The notes under the pieces are model-generated. The model was not told the DNA's origin. It worked only from the letters and a program-made list of their open reading frames with translations, and did no database searches. A program made the position numbers and the translations under genes. Below, one piece after another: positions 16,269 to 24,329 of a DNA stretch of 52,984 nucleotides. Position 1 is the first letter of the stretch. Each line of letters begins with the position of its first letter. The stretch is from Bacteroidota bacterium (GTDB taxonomy: Bacteria > Bacteroidota > Bacteroidia > NS11-12g > UBA955): positions 1 to 52,984 of the forward strand of contig JAGXTF010000117.1 of NCBI GenBank assembly GCA_018333525.1, read 5' to 3'.

Positions 16269-16892
16269 TCAATGATTCTTTTTTAAAATATGATATTTAA
16301 CATCATAAGATACTAAATTTCTTGTATTTAATAATTTATGATCATTGTAAAACTCCCTTCTTACAACTCCAATGCTATCTGCGACATAGTAATACTCCTG
16401 AGCTCCAGAATCAATCTTGTTGTTTTTAGATATGATGGAGACTCTCACATTTTTGTACCATTTTCCTTCAACATAAATACTGTCTTTTGTCCAATTATCC
16501 GTATATGTTGATCCGGTTACCCAAGTCTGTGCAGGAACTTCGCATGAATAAAAAAGATCCATCCAGTTCAAAAACCAATAGTGGCTGGCGACTTCAGATT
16601 GATATATTTCATTTCTCTTATGGTTCGACAATGTCATTTGATAACTAACCCAACCTCCGGCACTATGTCCGAATGACCTACCTGTTTCATTTGTTCCGGT
16701 TACTACAACTGTATCCGTTATTCCAAATGAATCCTTATAAGTCCAGTAGCTACCTATATCGAACAACACCCCAAACATCCTGGAGTCTATTGGTGTATAG
16801 TTACGTTCTATAGGTTTATCTGAACATGATGGAAAAGTTAAAATGAACGAAATGAGTAAAACACAAATTAAATTTACAAACTTTAACTTCAT
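16269..16892 (-). CDS. lipoprotein, tandem paralogue 2 of a ~200-residue family
   Basis: A 207-residue predicted lipoprotein with lipidated Cys23 (LTFPSC). It is clearly related to the 15527 gene: PIDSRMFGVLFDIGSYWTY, then YYVADSIGVVRREFYND, LLNTRNLVSYDVKYH. The middle is divergent (NHKRNEIYQSEVASHYWFLN). ATG 16892 begins a good signal peptide; a TTG three codons upstream is less likely. Upstream on the minus strand is TAATTTGAATTTTATG, close to but not matching TAnnTTTG. Function unknown. Confidence 0.72.
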   Translation of the reverse strand: MKLKFVNLICVLLISFILTFPSCSDKPIERNYTPIDSRMFGVLFDIGSYWTYKDSFGITDTVVVTGTNETGRSFGHSAGGWVSYQMTLSNHKRNEIYQSEVASHYWFLNWMDLFYSCEVPAQTWVTGSTYTDNWTKDSIYVEGKWYKNVRVSIISKNNKIDSGAQEYYYVADSIGVVRREFYNDHKLLNTRNLVSYDVKYHILKKNH

Positions 16893-16990
16893 AAAATTCA
16901 AATTACTGCAAATTACATTTTTTTTAATGTTACCCCTTAAATCTGATATAAATTACAATTAATGTGTCGGATAAGTAAAACTCTCTATAA

Positions 16991-16998
16991 TACATTTG
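16991..16998 (+). promoter_or_regulatory. TACATTTG -7 promoter box of menD
   Basis: Exact TAnnTTTG match ending 1 nt before ATG 17000 and 4 nt before ATG 17003. With a normal -7 spacing the transcript would start at the second ATG, giving a leaderless menD mRNA. Confidence 0.6.
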
Positions 16999-16999
16999 C

Positions 17000-18616
17000 A
17001 TGATGTCTAACCTTCGCCAAAATCTCGATTTTATTGCAGAATTGCTACAGCAGGCCGGAGTTGTGAGTTGGGCAGTAAGCCCGGGTTCCCGCAATGCGCC
17101 TATTGTTGCAGGGATGCTGAGACGTGGTGATTTTAAGCTACACAGCTTCCCCGATGAGCGTTGCGCAGGTTTCGCGGCTCTGGGAATGTCACTCGCCGAA
17201 AAATATCCTGCAGGGGTAATTTGCACCAGCGGAACTGCCGTTTTGAATTTGTATCCGGCAATTTGTGAGGCATTTTACCAAAGAGTTCCAATGCTGGTGA
17301 TTACTGCTGACAGGCCAAAAGAACTCATTGACCAATGGGACGGTCAAACCATTCACCAAAAAGATATTTTCGAAAAACATATTCTGGCATCTTATGAAGT
17401 TCCGGATCTGGATGATGATTTCAGCATGCCGGAATTAGAAACATTGATTTATGAAGCAGTGAACATAGCCTGCGGCCCTATACCCGGCCCTGTTCATATC
17501 AACATTCCGCTTCGCGACCCTATTTATTCCGGTATTGAAGAAGAATTTGAATTTCATTCTGACCTTCCCGATTTTATTCCATTTGTTTCTGAAAAGAAAA
17601 TCCCGGATTTTTCGGTTTTAAAATCTGATTTATCCCAATACAATAAAATATTACTTTTATTCGGACAGGAGGTACCGAATATCCATGTAGAAAATGCGGT
17701 TAGAAACCTGCAAAATGCATTTCCGGTGTTTGCGGATGTGTGTAGCAATCTGCAAACTTTTTCTGTTAAAAATTGGGAATGCGCTTTATCCGGTTCTCAG
17801 GTACCGGAAGAATTTGAACCGGATTTGGTCATCAGTTTTGGCCTTTCCATTACATCTAAATCATTAAAAAAATATCTACAAGGATTGGAATTTGAGCACT
17901 GGCATATATCTCCTGCGGGATTTGTCGGAGATCCATTTCAAAGCAATCCGAGAATCATACGAAATGATCCCGCACTGTTTTTGGAATCTTTGATCGAATG
18001 TGGCAATGAATCTCACCAAAATTATTGCAATTTATGGAAGCAGCATTGCATGAAAACAGATACCGAAAATCCTATTTTTTTAAAGAAACAGTTCTTAAAT
18101 GAATTCCTCAATGTAAAACACATTTTGCACCTCACCGGTAAAGAACATGCCTTGCATTTGGCCAATAGCATGACAGTGAGATATGCAGGGTGGGCGGGAA
18201 ATTCAACTTCAGAAATCTATTGCAACCGCGGTACCAGCGGTATAGATGGAACAATGAGTACGGCAATTGGGTATGCATTAAAAAGACCGGAGCAAAAAGT
18301 AATTTGTGTTACCGGAGATATTGGATTTTTTTATGACGCTAATGCTTTATGGACAACTTTAATACCCAACAATTTGAGGATTATTATCAATAATAATTTT
18401 GGCGGAAAAATATTTGAATTTATTGAAGGGCCAAACCGGATAAAAGAATTGAAACCTTTTGTCCAAACAAATCATAAGATGACTGCTTCCCTGATTGCAG
18501 CGCAATATGGGTTAACGTATTTGTCATTTCAAAACTCTATTACCAATGAGGCAATTGAAGATTTTTTAAACCTCCCTTCAGCGGCAATTCTTGAGATTAT
18601 TTACCCGGAAAAATAG
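17000..18616 (+). CDS. menD: 2-succinyl-5-enolpyruvyl-6-hydroxy-3-cyclohexene-1-carboxylate synthase
   Basis: Thiamine-diphosphate enzyme of menaquinone synthesis that joins isochorismate and 2-oxoglutarate with loss of CO2. At 538 residues it has normal length. Visible motifs are VSPGSRNAPI, FPDERCAGFAALG (with the catalytic glutamate), VICTSGTAVLNLYPA, VITADRPKELIDQWDGQTI, GPVHINIPLRDP, and the C-terminal ThDP/metal motif VTGDIGFFYDANALW followed by IIINNNFGG. Menaquinone would be the quinone reduced by the complex I encoded nearby. Two ATG codons are adjacent; the second (17003) may be the true start. The gene is convergent with smpB, 2 nt apart. Confidence 0.96.
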   Translation: MMSNLRQNLDFIAELLQQAGVVSWAVSPGSRNAPIVAGMLRRGDFKLHSFPDERCAGFAALGMSLAEKYPAGVICTSGTAVLNLYPAICEAFYQRVPMLVITADRPKELIDQWDGQTIHQKDIFEKHILASYEVPDLDDDFSMPELETLIYEAVNIACGPIPGPVHINIPLRDPIYSGIEEEFEFHSDLPDFIPFVSEKKIPDFSVLKSDLSQYNKILLLFGQEVPNIHVENAVRNLQNAFPVFADVCSNLQTFSVKNWECALSGSQVPEEFEPDLVISFGLSITSKSLKKYLQGLEFEHWHISPAGFVGDPFQSNPRIIRNDPALFLESLIECGNESHQNYCNLWKQHCMKTDTENPIFLKKQFLNEFLNVKHILHLTGKEHALHLANSMTVRYAGWAGNSTSEIYCNRGTSGIDGTMSTAIGYALKRPEQKVICVTGDIGFFYDANALWTTLIPNNLRIIINNNFGGKIFEFIEGPNRIKELKPFVQTNHKMTASLIAAQYGLTYLSFQNSITNEAIEDFLNLPSAAILEIIYPEK

Positions 18617-18618
18617 AA

Positions 18619-19068
18619 TTATTTAAATCTTTCCAGATCGCGTTTTACATCGCGTTCCTTAATATCTTCTCTTTTATCGAATTGTTTTTTCCCTTGTCCG
18701 ATTCCAATTTCCAGTTTAAAAAACCCGCGTTCATTTTCGAATAATCGGATTGGGAAAATGGTATATCCCTTGGTTTTGGCTTTTTGGGATAATTTTTTTA
18801 ATTCTTTGGATGTCAGCAATAATTTTCTCTCCCGCAAAGGTTCATGTTGCACAAATCCCGCATTTTTAAATTCAGAAATATGCAAATTTTTTATCCATAA
18901 TTCGCCCGAGGAAAAATAACAATACGCATCCCCCATATTTACATGAGACGCCCGCACAGACTTCACTTCTGAGCCCGTAAGCGCCATGCCGGCCTGGTAT
19001 TTCTCTTCTACATGAAATTGAAAACCGGCTTTTTTATTCGCTATTTCTATGCGTTTGTTACTTGCCAC
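18619..19068 (-). CDS. smpB: SsrA-binding protein
   Basis: Partner of tmRNA in rescue of stalled ribosomes, 149 residues. Family motifs are seen: IANKKAGFQFHVEEKYQAGM, LTGSEVKSVRA, NMGDAYCYFSSGELW, then LRERKLLLTSKELKKL, GYTIFPIRLF and the basic tail GKKQFDKREDIKERD. The start is GTG 19068, overlapping the end of the thioesterase gene by 11 nt, which suggests coupling. No tmRNA gene lies in the window. Confidence 0.96.
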   Translation of the reverse strand: MASNKRIEIANKKAGFQFHVEEKYQAGMALTGSEVKSVRASHVNMGDAYCYFSSGELWIKNLHISEFKNAGFVQHEPLRERKLLLTSKELKKLSQKAKTKGYTIFPIRLFENERGFFKLEIGIGQGKKQFDKREDIKERDVKRDLERFK

Positions 19069-19519
19069 TTTGGATACTCTGAATCAATCTTTCTACCTTT
19101 TCCTTTTTTAATATTTTTTGACCCGCGGATCCAACAGCAATCAGCCTGTCGCCAACTTTTGCTTCATAGGAACACACAATGCTGTGGTGCTCCAGCGATG
19201 AAATTTTTGCAGTAATTGTTACGGTTTCACCGAGCATTGCAGGGGAGCGGTGCTCAATATTTAAAAATGTACCTATACCCTCTTCGTCTTCCTCTTTCAT
19301 TTCCAGAACAAACTGTCTGCAAGCCCATTCTGCATCGCGTCCAAGAGCAAAAGTAGCATAAAAAGGATGTACCACTCCTGTGGTAAATTCCGCAATATCC
19401 TCGCGTCCCACCAGGTGGTTTATGCTAATTGTGTCTCCTATTTTAAATAGCTGTTTGATGCCTCGAAAATACAAATAATCGCATGGAGCTGTACTATGAT
19501 ACAACACAGTATTCACCAA
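19058..19519 (-). CDS. hotdog-fold thioesterase (FlK-like)
   Basis: Up to 153 residues. The sequence KIGDTISINHLVGREDIAEF, then GVVHPFYATFALGRDAEWACRQF, DEEGIGTFLNIEHRSPAML, GETVTITAKI and AKVGDRLIAVGSAGQKIL fits the small thioesterase group related to fluoroacetyl-CoA thioesterase FlK. It would hydrolyse an acyl-CoA; the substrate is unknown. Family members normally start just before (L/I)FKIGDT, but no ATG exists there. Possible starts are TTG 19519, GTG 19516, GTG 19507 and TTG 19474, so the true N-terminus is uncertain. It overlaps smpB and is likely in one transcript with it. Confidence 0.8.
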   Translation of the reverse strand: MVNTVLYHSTAPCDYLYFRGIKQLFKIGDTISINHLVGREDIAEFTTGVVHPFYATFALGRDAEWACRQFVLEMKEEDEEGIGTFLNIEHRSPAMLGETVTITAKISSLEHHSIVCSYEAKVGDRLIAVGSAGQKILKKEKVERLIQSIQSGK

Positions 19520-19545
19520 TGTGCGCTGCGTTTCTGCCGGAATTT

Positions 19546-19576
19546 GAAAAAAAATAACGCCTGTACAGACAGGCGC
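19546..19576 (-). terminator. rho-independent terminator after the 42-residue lipoprotein
   Basis: On the minus strand a stem CGCCTGT/ACAGGCG (loop of 4) is followed by TTATTTTTTTT. It stops transcription between the small lipoprotein and the thioesterase. Confidence 0.8.
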
Positions 19577-19604
19577 AATTTATTTTCGGTTAAATAGGTT
19601 TGGC

Positions 19605-19733
19605 TTATTTGTGTTCTACCAAACCGGGCTTAGCCTGTCCTACCTGAGGACATCGATCTTTTTTCTGTACAAAACAGCTCGTCATGGAGGCTACCGCCAT
19701 AACCAGGATCCATATTACATTTGCTTTTTTCAT
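19605..19733 (-). CDS. 42-residue predicted lipoprotein
   Basis: A short complete gene: ATG 19733, signal MKKANVIWILVMAVASMT, lipobox SMTSC with lipidated Cys20, a tail FVQKKDRCPQVGQAKPG and stop TAA at 19605. It has its own TAATTTTG promoter box at 19752-19759 and its own terminator at 19546-19576, which supports a real gene despite its size. The mature peptide is only about 23 residues, with one further Cys. Similar tiny lipoproteins are common in Bacteroidota; function unknown. It lies head-to-head with the PG_1098-type methyltransferase gene, and their 5' ends meet. Confidence 0.75.
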   Translation of the reverse strand: MKKANVIWILVMAVASMTSCFVQKKDRCPQVGQAKPGLVEHK

Positions 19734-20913
19734 GTTACACAGTGTCTATTGCAAAATTAACGAATATCATGCCAAATTTCGTCTGTTGCAGGACTTATTA
19801 GTTACAAACAGATTACAAATCAGGACAGATATCTCTTCTTTACATACCATTTTTGAAGAGGCTACCCCCATTGTTACAGAACATTTGGCCTGCCTGGCCA
19901 AAGCCATGAAAAAGCTGCCAAACATGGTGCAGGCAGAATGTTTATTTGCCAAAACACCTTACGAACAAAGCAGTTCTGAGGCTGTAGCTAAATTTCATGC
20001 AAGCCTTGCCCATAAAAACTCAGTTTTGAGCATTACAGGTGGACTGGGAGTAGATGACCTCGCATTTTTTCAAGCCGGGTGTAAGGTTACCAGTCTTGAC
20101 CCTGACGCCTGCTTGAATGCATTGGTTCTGTATAATTTTCGTAAACTGCACATAGAAGGTATAGATAGACTCACTACAACTGCTGAGGATTTTCTGGCAA
20201 CAAATCCCTCTTTATATAACATTATCTTCGCAGACCCTGACAGGCGGCCAAAGGGAGACAAACAATATGGCAGGGTTTCGGAATACTCCCCGGATGTATT
20301 TCAACTCATGCGCAATTATCCCCAAATCGCTCCACGGTGGATCATAAAATTAAGCCCGCTTACCGATTTGCTATGGCTGCGAAATCAGGGTTTTCCAATG
20401 GATATTTATATACTTAGCCAGCAAGGCGAGGTAAAAGAAGTTTTGTGCGATGTGCATGCAAAAGTTGCCGAAAAAACTACTTTGGTTTCCCTGGAAACTG
20501 ACAACAATCGGAGTTGGCACGGCGAGATTCTACAGCCGGAAAAAGTAACTTTCGATGTTTTTTCTGAAGCTACCTCGGGTACCATAAAATGTGGTTATAA
20601 CAAAACCTTGGCGAACGATTACGGCATGCAAAATCTAAATGCCCAACATACTTATTTTTTGTCTCATTCCATTCTACCCAACCATGTTGCCAGAAATTTT
20701 AAGCTGCTTAAAACACTGGAAGGAAGTATGCGGGAGATTCAAAAAGAATTGAAAATAATGGGAATAACTCAGGCCAATATCAGCGCAAGGGAATTTATTT
20801 TAGACGCAGAAAACACCAGGAAAAAACTGGGAATAAAAGATGGCGGTGAAACGTACTTGTTCTTTACGGGAAAAGAAAAAAAAGTATGTTACGTGACCCA
20901 AAAACCGGGGTAA
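19732..20913 (+). CDS. PG_1098/THUMP-like class I SAM-dependent methyltransferase
   Basis: A predicted cytoplasmic methyltransferase of about 393 residues. The SAM domain carries VLSITGGLGVDDLAFFQAG (motif I), VTSLDPDACLNAL and the catalytic-type IIFADPDRRPKGDKQYG. A ferredoxin-like insert and a C-terminal THUMP-like domain (GGETYLFFTGKEKKV at the end) follow. Family members are thought to act on RNA, but the target is not established. The frame extends upstream to ATG 19684, but that part is antisense to the 42-residue lipoprotein. ATG 19732 is more likely, and a still later TTG is possible. The N-terminal region seems shorter than is typical for the family. Confidence 0.82.
   Translation: MLHSVYCKINEYHAKFRLLQDLLVTNRLQIRTDISSLHTIFEEATPIVTEHLACLAKAMKKLPNMVQAECLFAKTPYEQSSSEAVAKFHASLAHKNSVLSITGGLGVDDLAFFQAGCKVTSLDPDACLNALVLYNFRKLHIEGIDRLTTTAEDFLATNPSLYNIIFADPDRRPKGDKQYGRVSEYSPDVFQLMRNYPQIAPRWIIKLSPLTDLLWLRNQGFPMDIYILSQQGEVKEVLCDVHAKVAEKTTLVSLETDNNRSWHGEILQPEKVTFDVFSEATSGTIKCGYNKTLANDYGMQNLNAQHTYFLSHSILPNHVARNFKLLKTLEGSMREIQKELKIMGITQANISAREFILDAENTRKKLGIKDGGETYLFFTGKEKKVCYVTQKPG
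19752..19759 (-). promoter_or_regulatory. TAATTTTG -7 promoter box of the 42-residue lipoprotein
   Basis: Exact TAnnTTTG match on the minus strand, 18 nt before ATG 19733. It lies inside the 5' part of the divergent methyltransferase gene. Confidence 0.55.
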
Positions 20914-20919
20914 AAAAAA

Positions 20920-21693
20920 TTAACTCTTCTTTTCGGAATTGGCTCGTGCAACATAACGCTCCAATGCATTGAGCATACTTGGAGAATCCACAGTAGGTGC
21001 AGGGATGTCCAATATCAGCTTATGCTCATCAATGGCTTGCTGTGTGCTGGTTCCAAAGCCTGCCAGGCGGGTATCGTTCTGAATAAAATCCGGAAAGTTA
21101 TCGTACAAGGACTTGATATCCGCAGGGCTGAAAAATACCAGAATATCGTAGAATACATCTTTCAAATCGCTGAGGTCGCTGCTCACCGTTCTGTAAATAA
21201 TGCATTCCGTAAAATTGAGTTTGTTCTTATTGAAAAAATCCGGAATGGTAGATTTTCTTATATCACTGCAAGGGAAAAGGAATTTTTCTTTGGGATGGTT
21301 TTTACACAAGGCCAGAAAATCTTTTTCAGTCCCTTTTCCGTTAAACATTTTCCTTTTTCTGGGCACAATGTACTTCTGAACATAATTGGAAACACTTTCA
21401 TTGATACTAAAATATTTGGTATCAGCGGGCATTTCCACTTTCATTTCTGAAGCGATATTGAAAAAATTATCTACTGCATTCTTGCTATTAAAAATAATAG
21501 CAGTAAAATCCAGAAAATTTACTTTTTGCTTGCGAATGTCGCGCGGAGCAAGTGGGTCAATATGAATAAAAGCCCTGAAGTCAATTTTTAGTTTGTGCTT
21601 CTTTGCAAATTCTTCATAAATGTTTTTACCCGGCTCGGGAGCGGGTTGCGTAATTAAAATGCTCTTTACTTTCTTTACTCTGTCTGAATTCAT
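20920..21693 (-). CDS. hemD: uroporphyrinogen-III synthase
   Basis: Heme-pathway enzyme that cyclises hydroxymethylbilane with inversion of ring D. At 257 residues it is normal length. Seen are SILITQPAPEP near the start, FTAIIFNSKNAVDNFF, KFLFPCSDIRKSTIPDFF, ECIIYRTV, ILVFFSPADIKSLYDNFPDF, LAGFGTSTQQAIDEH and DIPAPTVDSPSMLNALERYV. The sequence is divergent from proteobacterial HemD but typical of Bacteroidota. Its ATG overlaps the DUF4271 stop by 4 nt (ATGA), so it is translationally coupled. A second heme-related gene, hemW, lies 2.6 kb away on the other strand. Confidence 0.9.
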   Translation of the reverse strand: MNSDRVKKVKSILITQPAPEPGKNIYEEFAKKHKLKIDFRAFIHIDPLAPRDIRKQKVNFLDFTAIIFNSKNAVDNFFNIASEMKVEMPADTKYFSINESVSNYVQKYIVPRKRKMFNGKGTEKDFLALCKNHPKEKFLFPCSDIRKSTIPDFFNKNKLNFTECIIYRTVSSDLSDLKDVFYDILVFFSPADIKSLYDNFPDFIQNDTRLAGFGTSTQQAIDEHKLILDIPAPTVDSPSMLNALERYVARANSEKKS

Positions 21694-22589
21694 GCGGTGT
21701 ACATCCTGAACAATGCGGTTAACAATACTGCGTGGGGTATAATTTCAAAGCCGCAAAAATACAAAATACCTGAGAAACTTAAACCTGATTCTCGAAATAA
21801 GCCGATAAACTCCAATATGACCCTCAAGGTAAACCACACTGTAATCATTACTACCATTATCAAAGCCACATCTACACCGGCCAATCTGGAAGCATTAAAA
21901 TAAGCCAGGGTTACAAAAGGAAAAATCAACATGGATACACCAAAATCGATGTTAATCTGCCGCTGGGTCTGGTTTCTGCTCACTTCAGACAGATCCAGTA
22001 CATACGCCTGGAGTCGTTGAACAAACAGCAGCATAACCTTCCAAATAACCACCACCAGTACCACCAGCAAATAAAAGATAATGGAATTCAGGTTCACATA
22101 ACCTGAATAAACCACCACAACTACCACGGCCTGTGCCAGTACCAAAGTGGAAATTATACCGGCAACCACGGAACCTGAGGTAAAGCTGATACCAAATTCA
22201 GAAATCAATTCCCTGAAATAATATCCGTTGAACAAACTGCGCACCCGCAAAACCAGCTGATTTGGAAAAGCAGACCGGAAATACAACATGAGTCCGACAA
22301 TAAGCATACTCACAATAAAAAACCAGAATTTACCCAAGCCATGCCTCAGAAAATTCTCTTTGTTAAATGGATCGAACGGGTCAATAATTCTGCCCACTTT
22401 AGAAGTTGGGACTTTCATCAGAAAAGGAGCCTCCAGGTATTGGCTCAGGCTGTCATTTCTGAGACTATCTATAAATGGTATTCGACCATGATTGATTTTT
22501 GCGATACTATCCTGAGGAATACTGTCTATTTCCTGCCCTGATAGAGCACTGATAAACAATGTACAAACAAATAACAGCAGATATTTCAT
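21690..22589 (-). CDS. DUF4271 membrane protein
   Basis: A 299-residue inner-membrane protein. A signal-like N-terminus (MKYLLLFVCTLFISALSGQ) is followed by a polar segment to ~85 and then about seven hydrophobic helices (for example FWFFIVSMLIVGLMLYF, SIIFYLLVVLVVVIW). The EFISFT-like region GISFTSGSVVAGIISTL and the tail GILYFCGFEIIPHAVLLTA match DUF4271, which in Bacteroidota often sits next to hemD. Function unknown. The ATG overlaps the stop of the Omp85-like gene (TGATG). A heme- or porphyrin-linked role is an inference from context only. Confidence 0.87.
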   Translation of the reverse strand: MKYLLLFVCTLFISALSGQEIDSIPQDSIAKINHGRIPFIDSLRNDSLSQYLEAPFLMKVPTSKVGRIIDPFDPFNKENFLRHGLGKFWFFIVSMLIVGLMLYFRSAFPNQLVLRVRSLFNGYYFRELISEFGISFTSGSVVAGIISTLVLAQAVVVVVVYSGYVNLNSIIFYLLVVLVVVIWKVMLLFVQRLQAYVLDLSEVSRNQTQRQINIDFGVSMLIFPFVTLAYFNASRLAGVDVALIMVVMITVWFTLRVILEFIGLFRESGLSFSGILYFCGFEIIPHAVLLTALFRMYTA

Positions 22590-24295
22590 CAAAATGTGGC
22601 GCTGATACCTGCGTGGAAACGACTTTGATTGAGTGAAAATGGCAAAGTACCGGTTTTACTAATAGCCCAGGCTAAATTCAATATGCCGGCCGCCGTGCGA
22701 AATCCGGTTTGGATACCGGTTCCCTGCAACCAACCAGAATATGTAATTCTCGATTTGCTGGCATCGTTAAACCATGCCAAATGGTAAAAAGGGCCTATAT
22801 AGCCTTGATTTCCGGTTACAAATCTCAATTCGGCGGTTGCCATGTAAAATTCGTTTGCAAAAATACTCTGTTCGTTAAAGCCTCTGAGGTTTTTTATTCC
22901 CCCAAAACGCTCCAGTTCATTAAAATAAATCTGTGGCGCACGATATAATGATGCATCAAGGCTTGTGCGCAGTACCATCCAGGATTTCAAGGGAACAAAC
23001 GATTGAATTTTAGTTTGAAGCTTATATCTGGAAACCTGCATCTGACCTACTCGTTTTAAACTGTCATAAATGTTTTCTGTTATACCCTGGCCATTTAACC
23101 AGGTTATGGCTCCAATTTCCGGATCACTTACTAATTTTCTGGTACCGGCTCCGGCTGACAGCGCAATTTCCAAACCCTTTACAGGGAGAACTCCTGATTG
23201 CAGATTGCTAAACTCCAGACCAATCTGATACATACTGTTACGACTCGGCGGATTTTCCGGAAGCTGCCTGAAGTTACTCACCGTGCTCAAATCCGCATAA
23301 ATTCTGTATCTATCCGTATAGTTAGCACCAATCCATATTCCCAGGTTCTTCTTCAACGGAAATTTGAGTGAAAGTCCACGTGTGAATGCAGAATAAAGAG
23401 TATCATATTTTTCATAAGCCAGATTAAGTCTGGTATTGAAAGGCATTCCGAACAAATAAGGAACAGAAGTTTGTATCCGTAGTTCCTGGGATCTGGCTTT
23501 AAAACTCCGCCACTCCAGCGCCCCATACACGCCTGAACGAAACATATTGTAGAACTTACCGGAAAGTTCACCGGTAATCACCGGCCGGCCCCCCGGAACG
23601 GTGGCCAATCCGGCAAGTCCGCTCAATTGGTCCCGCATTGCCTTTCCAGCCTGAACAAAAGTGAACAGGTGCCCGTCAATTGCCGCCAGTTGAGGATCTC
23701 CGAAAATATAAAATCCATCTGCCGCTCCCAGTTTGTTTTGCAACACGAGAACGGCTTTGTGGTTATAAGGTTTGCCCACTTGAATTCCTGCAGCCCATTT
23801 CATAAATACAGGACTGAGTTCAAAACCTTTAAAAACAAAAGTATCGAATGTATAAGCATCTCCCCGTTCAGCAAAGGCTTCTAATTGAATTCCCGCTGAA
23901 TCCTGAATGCCGGGCATTAACTTAATATATGAAAATGGATACCCGCTATTTTCCATCTGAATGAGCCATTCTGAAGCATAATGCAGATAATCGGAAACAT
24001 TCAAGTTTAAGGTTTTTCTTCCATTCCAGTCATTCCAAACCACATGAATACTATCAAAGTACTTTCCTTTATGCACCAAAGCCTGATCCGGGGCTATACT
24101 ATCTGCCCAGGCAAGTAAAAAGCCTTTTTCCTGATAAGAAACAGCCAGATTTTTTCGCCATTGCAAAGCGGAAATCTGCTTGTTTTTTTGATTGTGTAGA
24201 ACCAGACTGTCATTGGATGAAATGGGATTTTGTTGCGCGTATAGCGCGACTGCCAAGGGCAAAAGCAACAAAAATAAGACTGTATGGCGCAACAC
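22589..24295 (-). CDS. Omp85/BamA-TamA-like outer-membrane protein
   Basis: A 568-residue outer-membrane protein. A signal peptide (~1-21, LAVALYAQ) is followed by a POTRA-like region to ~230 (TFDTFVFKGFELSPVFMKW, VGKPYNHKAVLVLQNKLG) and a C-terminal beta-barrel ending in Phe (HAGISATF). The conserved lid-loop segment FGGIKNLRGFNEQSIFANEF carries the RGF motif typical of Omp85 proteins. With only one or two POTRA-like domains it resembles TamA-like or surface-lipoprotein-type homologues more than BamA. Start is GTG 24295 or TTG 24292; no ATG is close. It heads an operon with DUF4271 and hemD. Confidence 0.84.
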   Translation of the reverse strand: MLRHTVLFLLLLPLAVALYAQQNPISSNDSLVLHNQKNKQISALQWRKNLAVSYQEKGFLLAWADSIAPDQALVHKGKYFDSIHVVWNDWNGRKTLNLNVSDYLHYASEWLIQMENSGYPFSYIKLMPGIQDSAGIQLEAFAERGDAYTFDTFVFKGFELSPVFMKWAAGIQVGKPYNHKAVLVLQNKLGAADGFYIFGDPQLAAIDGHLFTFVQAGKAMRDQLSGLAGLATVPGGRPVITGELSGKFYNMFRSGVYGALEWRSFKARSQELRIQTSVPYLFGMPFNTRLNLAYEKYDTLYSAFTRGLSLKFPLKKNLGIWIGANYTDRYRIYADLSTVSNFRQLPENPPSRNSMYQIGLEFSNLQSGVLPVKGLEIALSAGAGTRKLVSDPEIGAITWLNGQGITENIYDSLKRVGQMQVSRYKLQTKIQSFVPLKSWMVLRTSLDASLYRAPQIYFNELERFGGIKNLRGFNEQSIFANEFYMATAELRFVTGNQGYIGPFYHLAWFNDASKSRITYSGWLQGTGIQTGFRTAAGILNLAWAISKTGTLPFSLNQSRFHAGISATF

Positions 24296-24329
24296 GAATC
24301 TGTCTGCAAATAACGAATTTTGAGCCCAA

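Noticed and set aside
19684-19731. Upstream ATG for the PG_1098-type methyltransferase
   Set aside because: The extra codons are antisense to a well-supported small lipoprotein gene and are not typical of the family.
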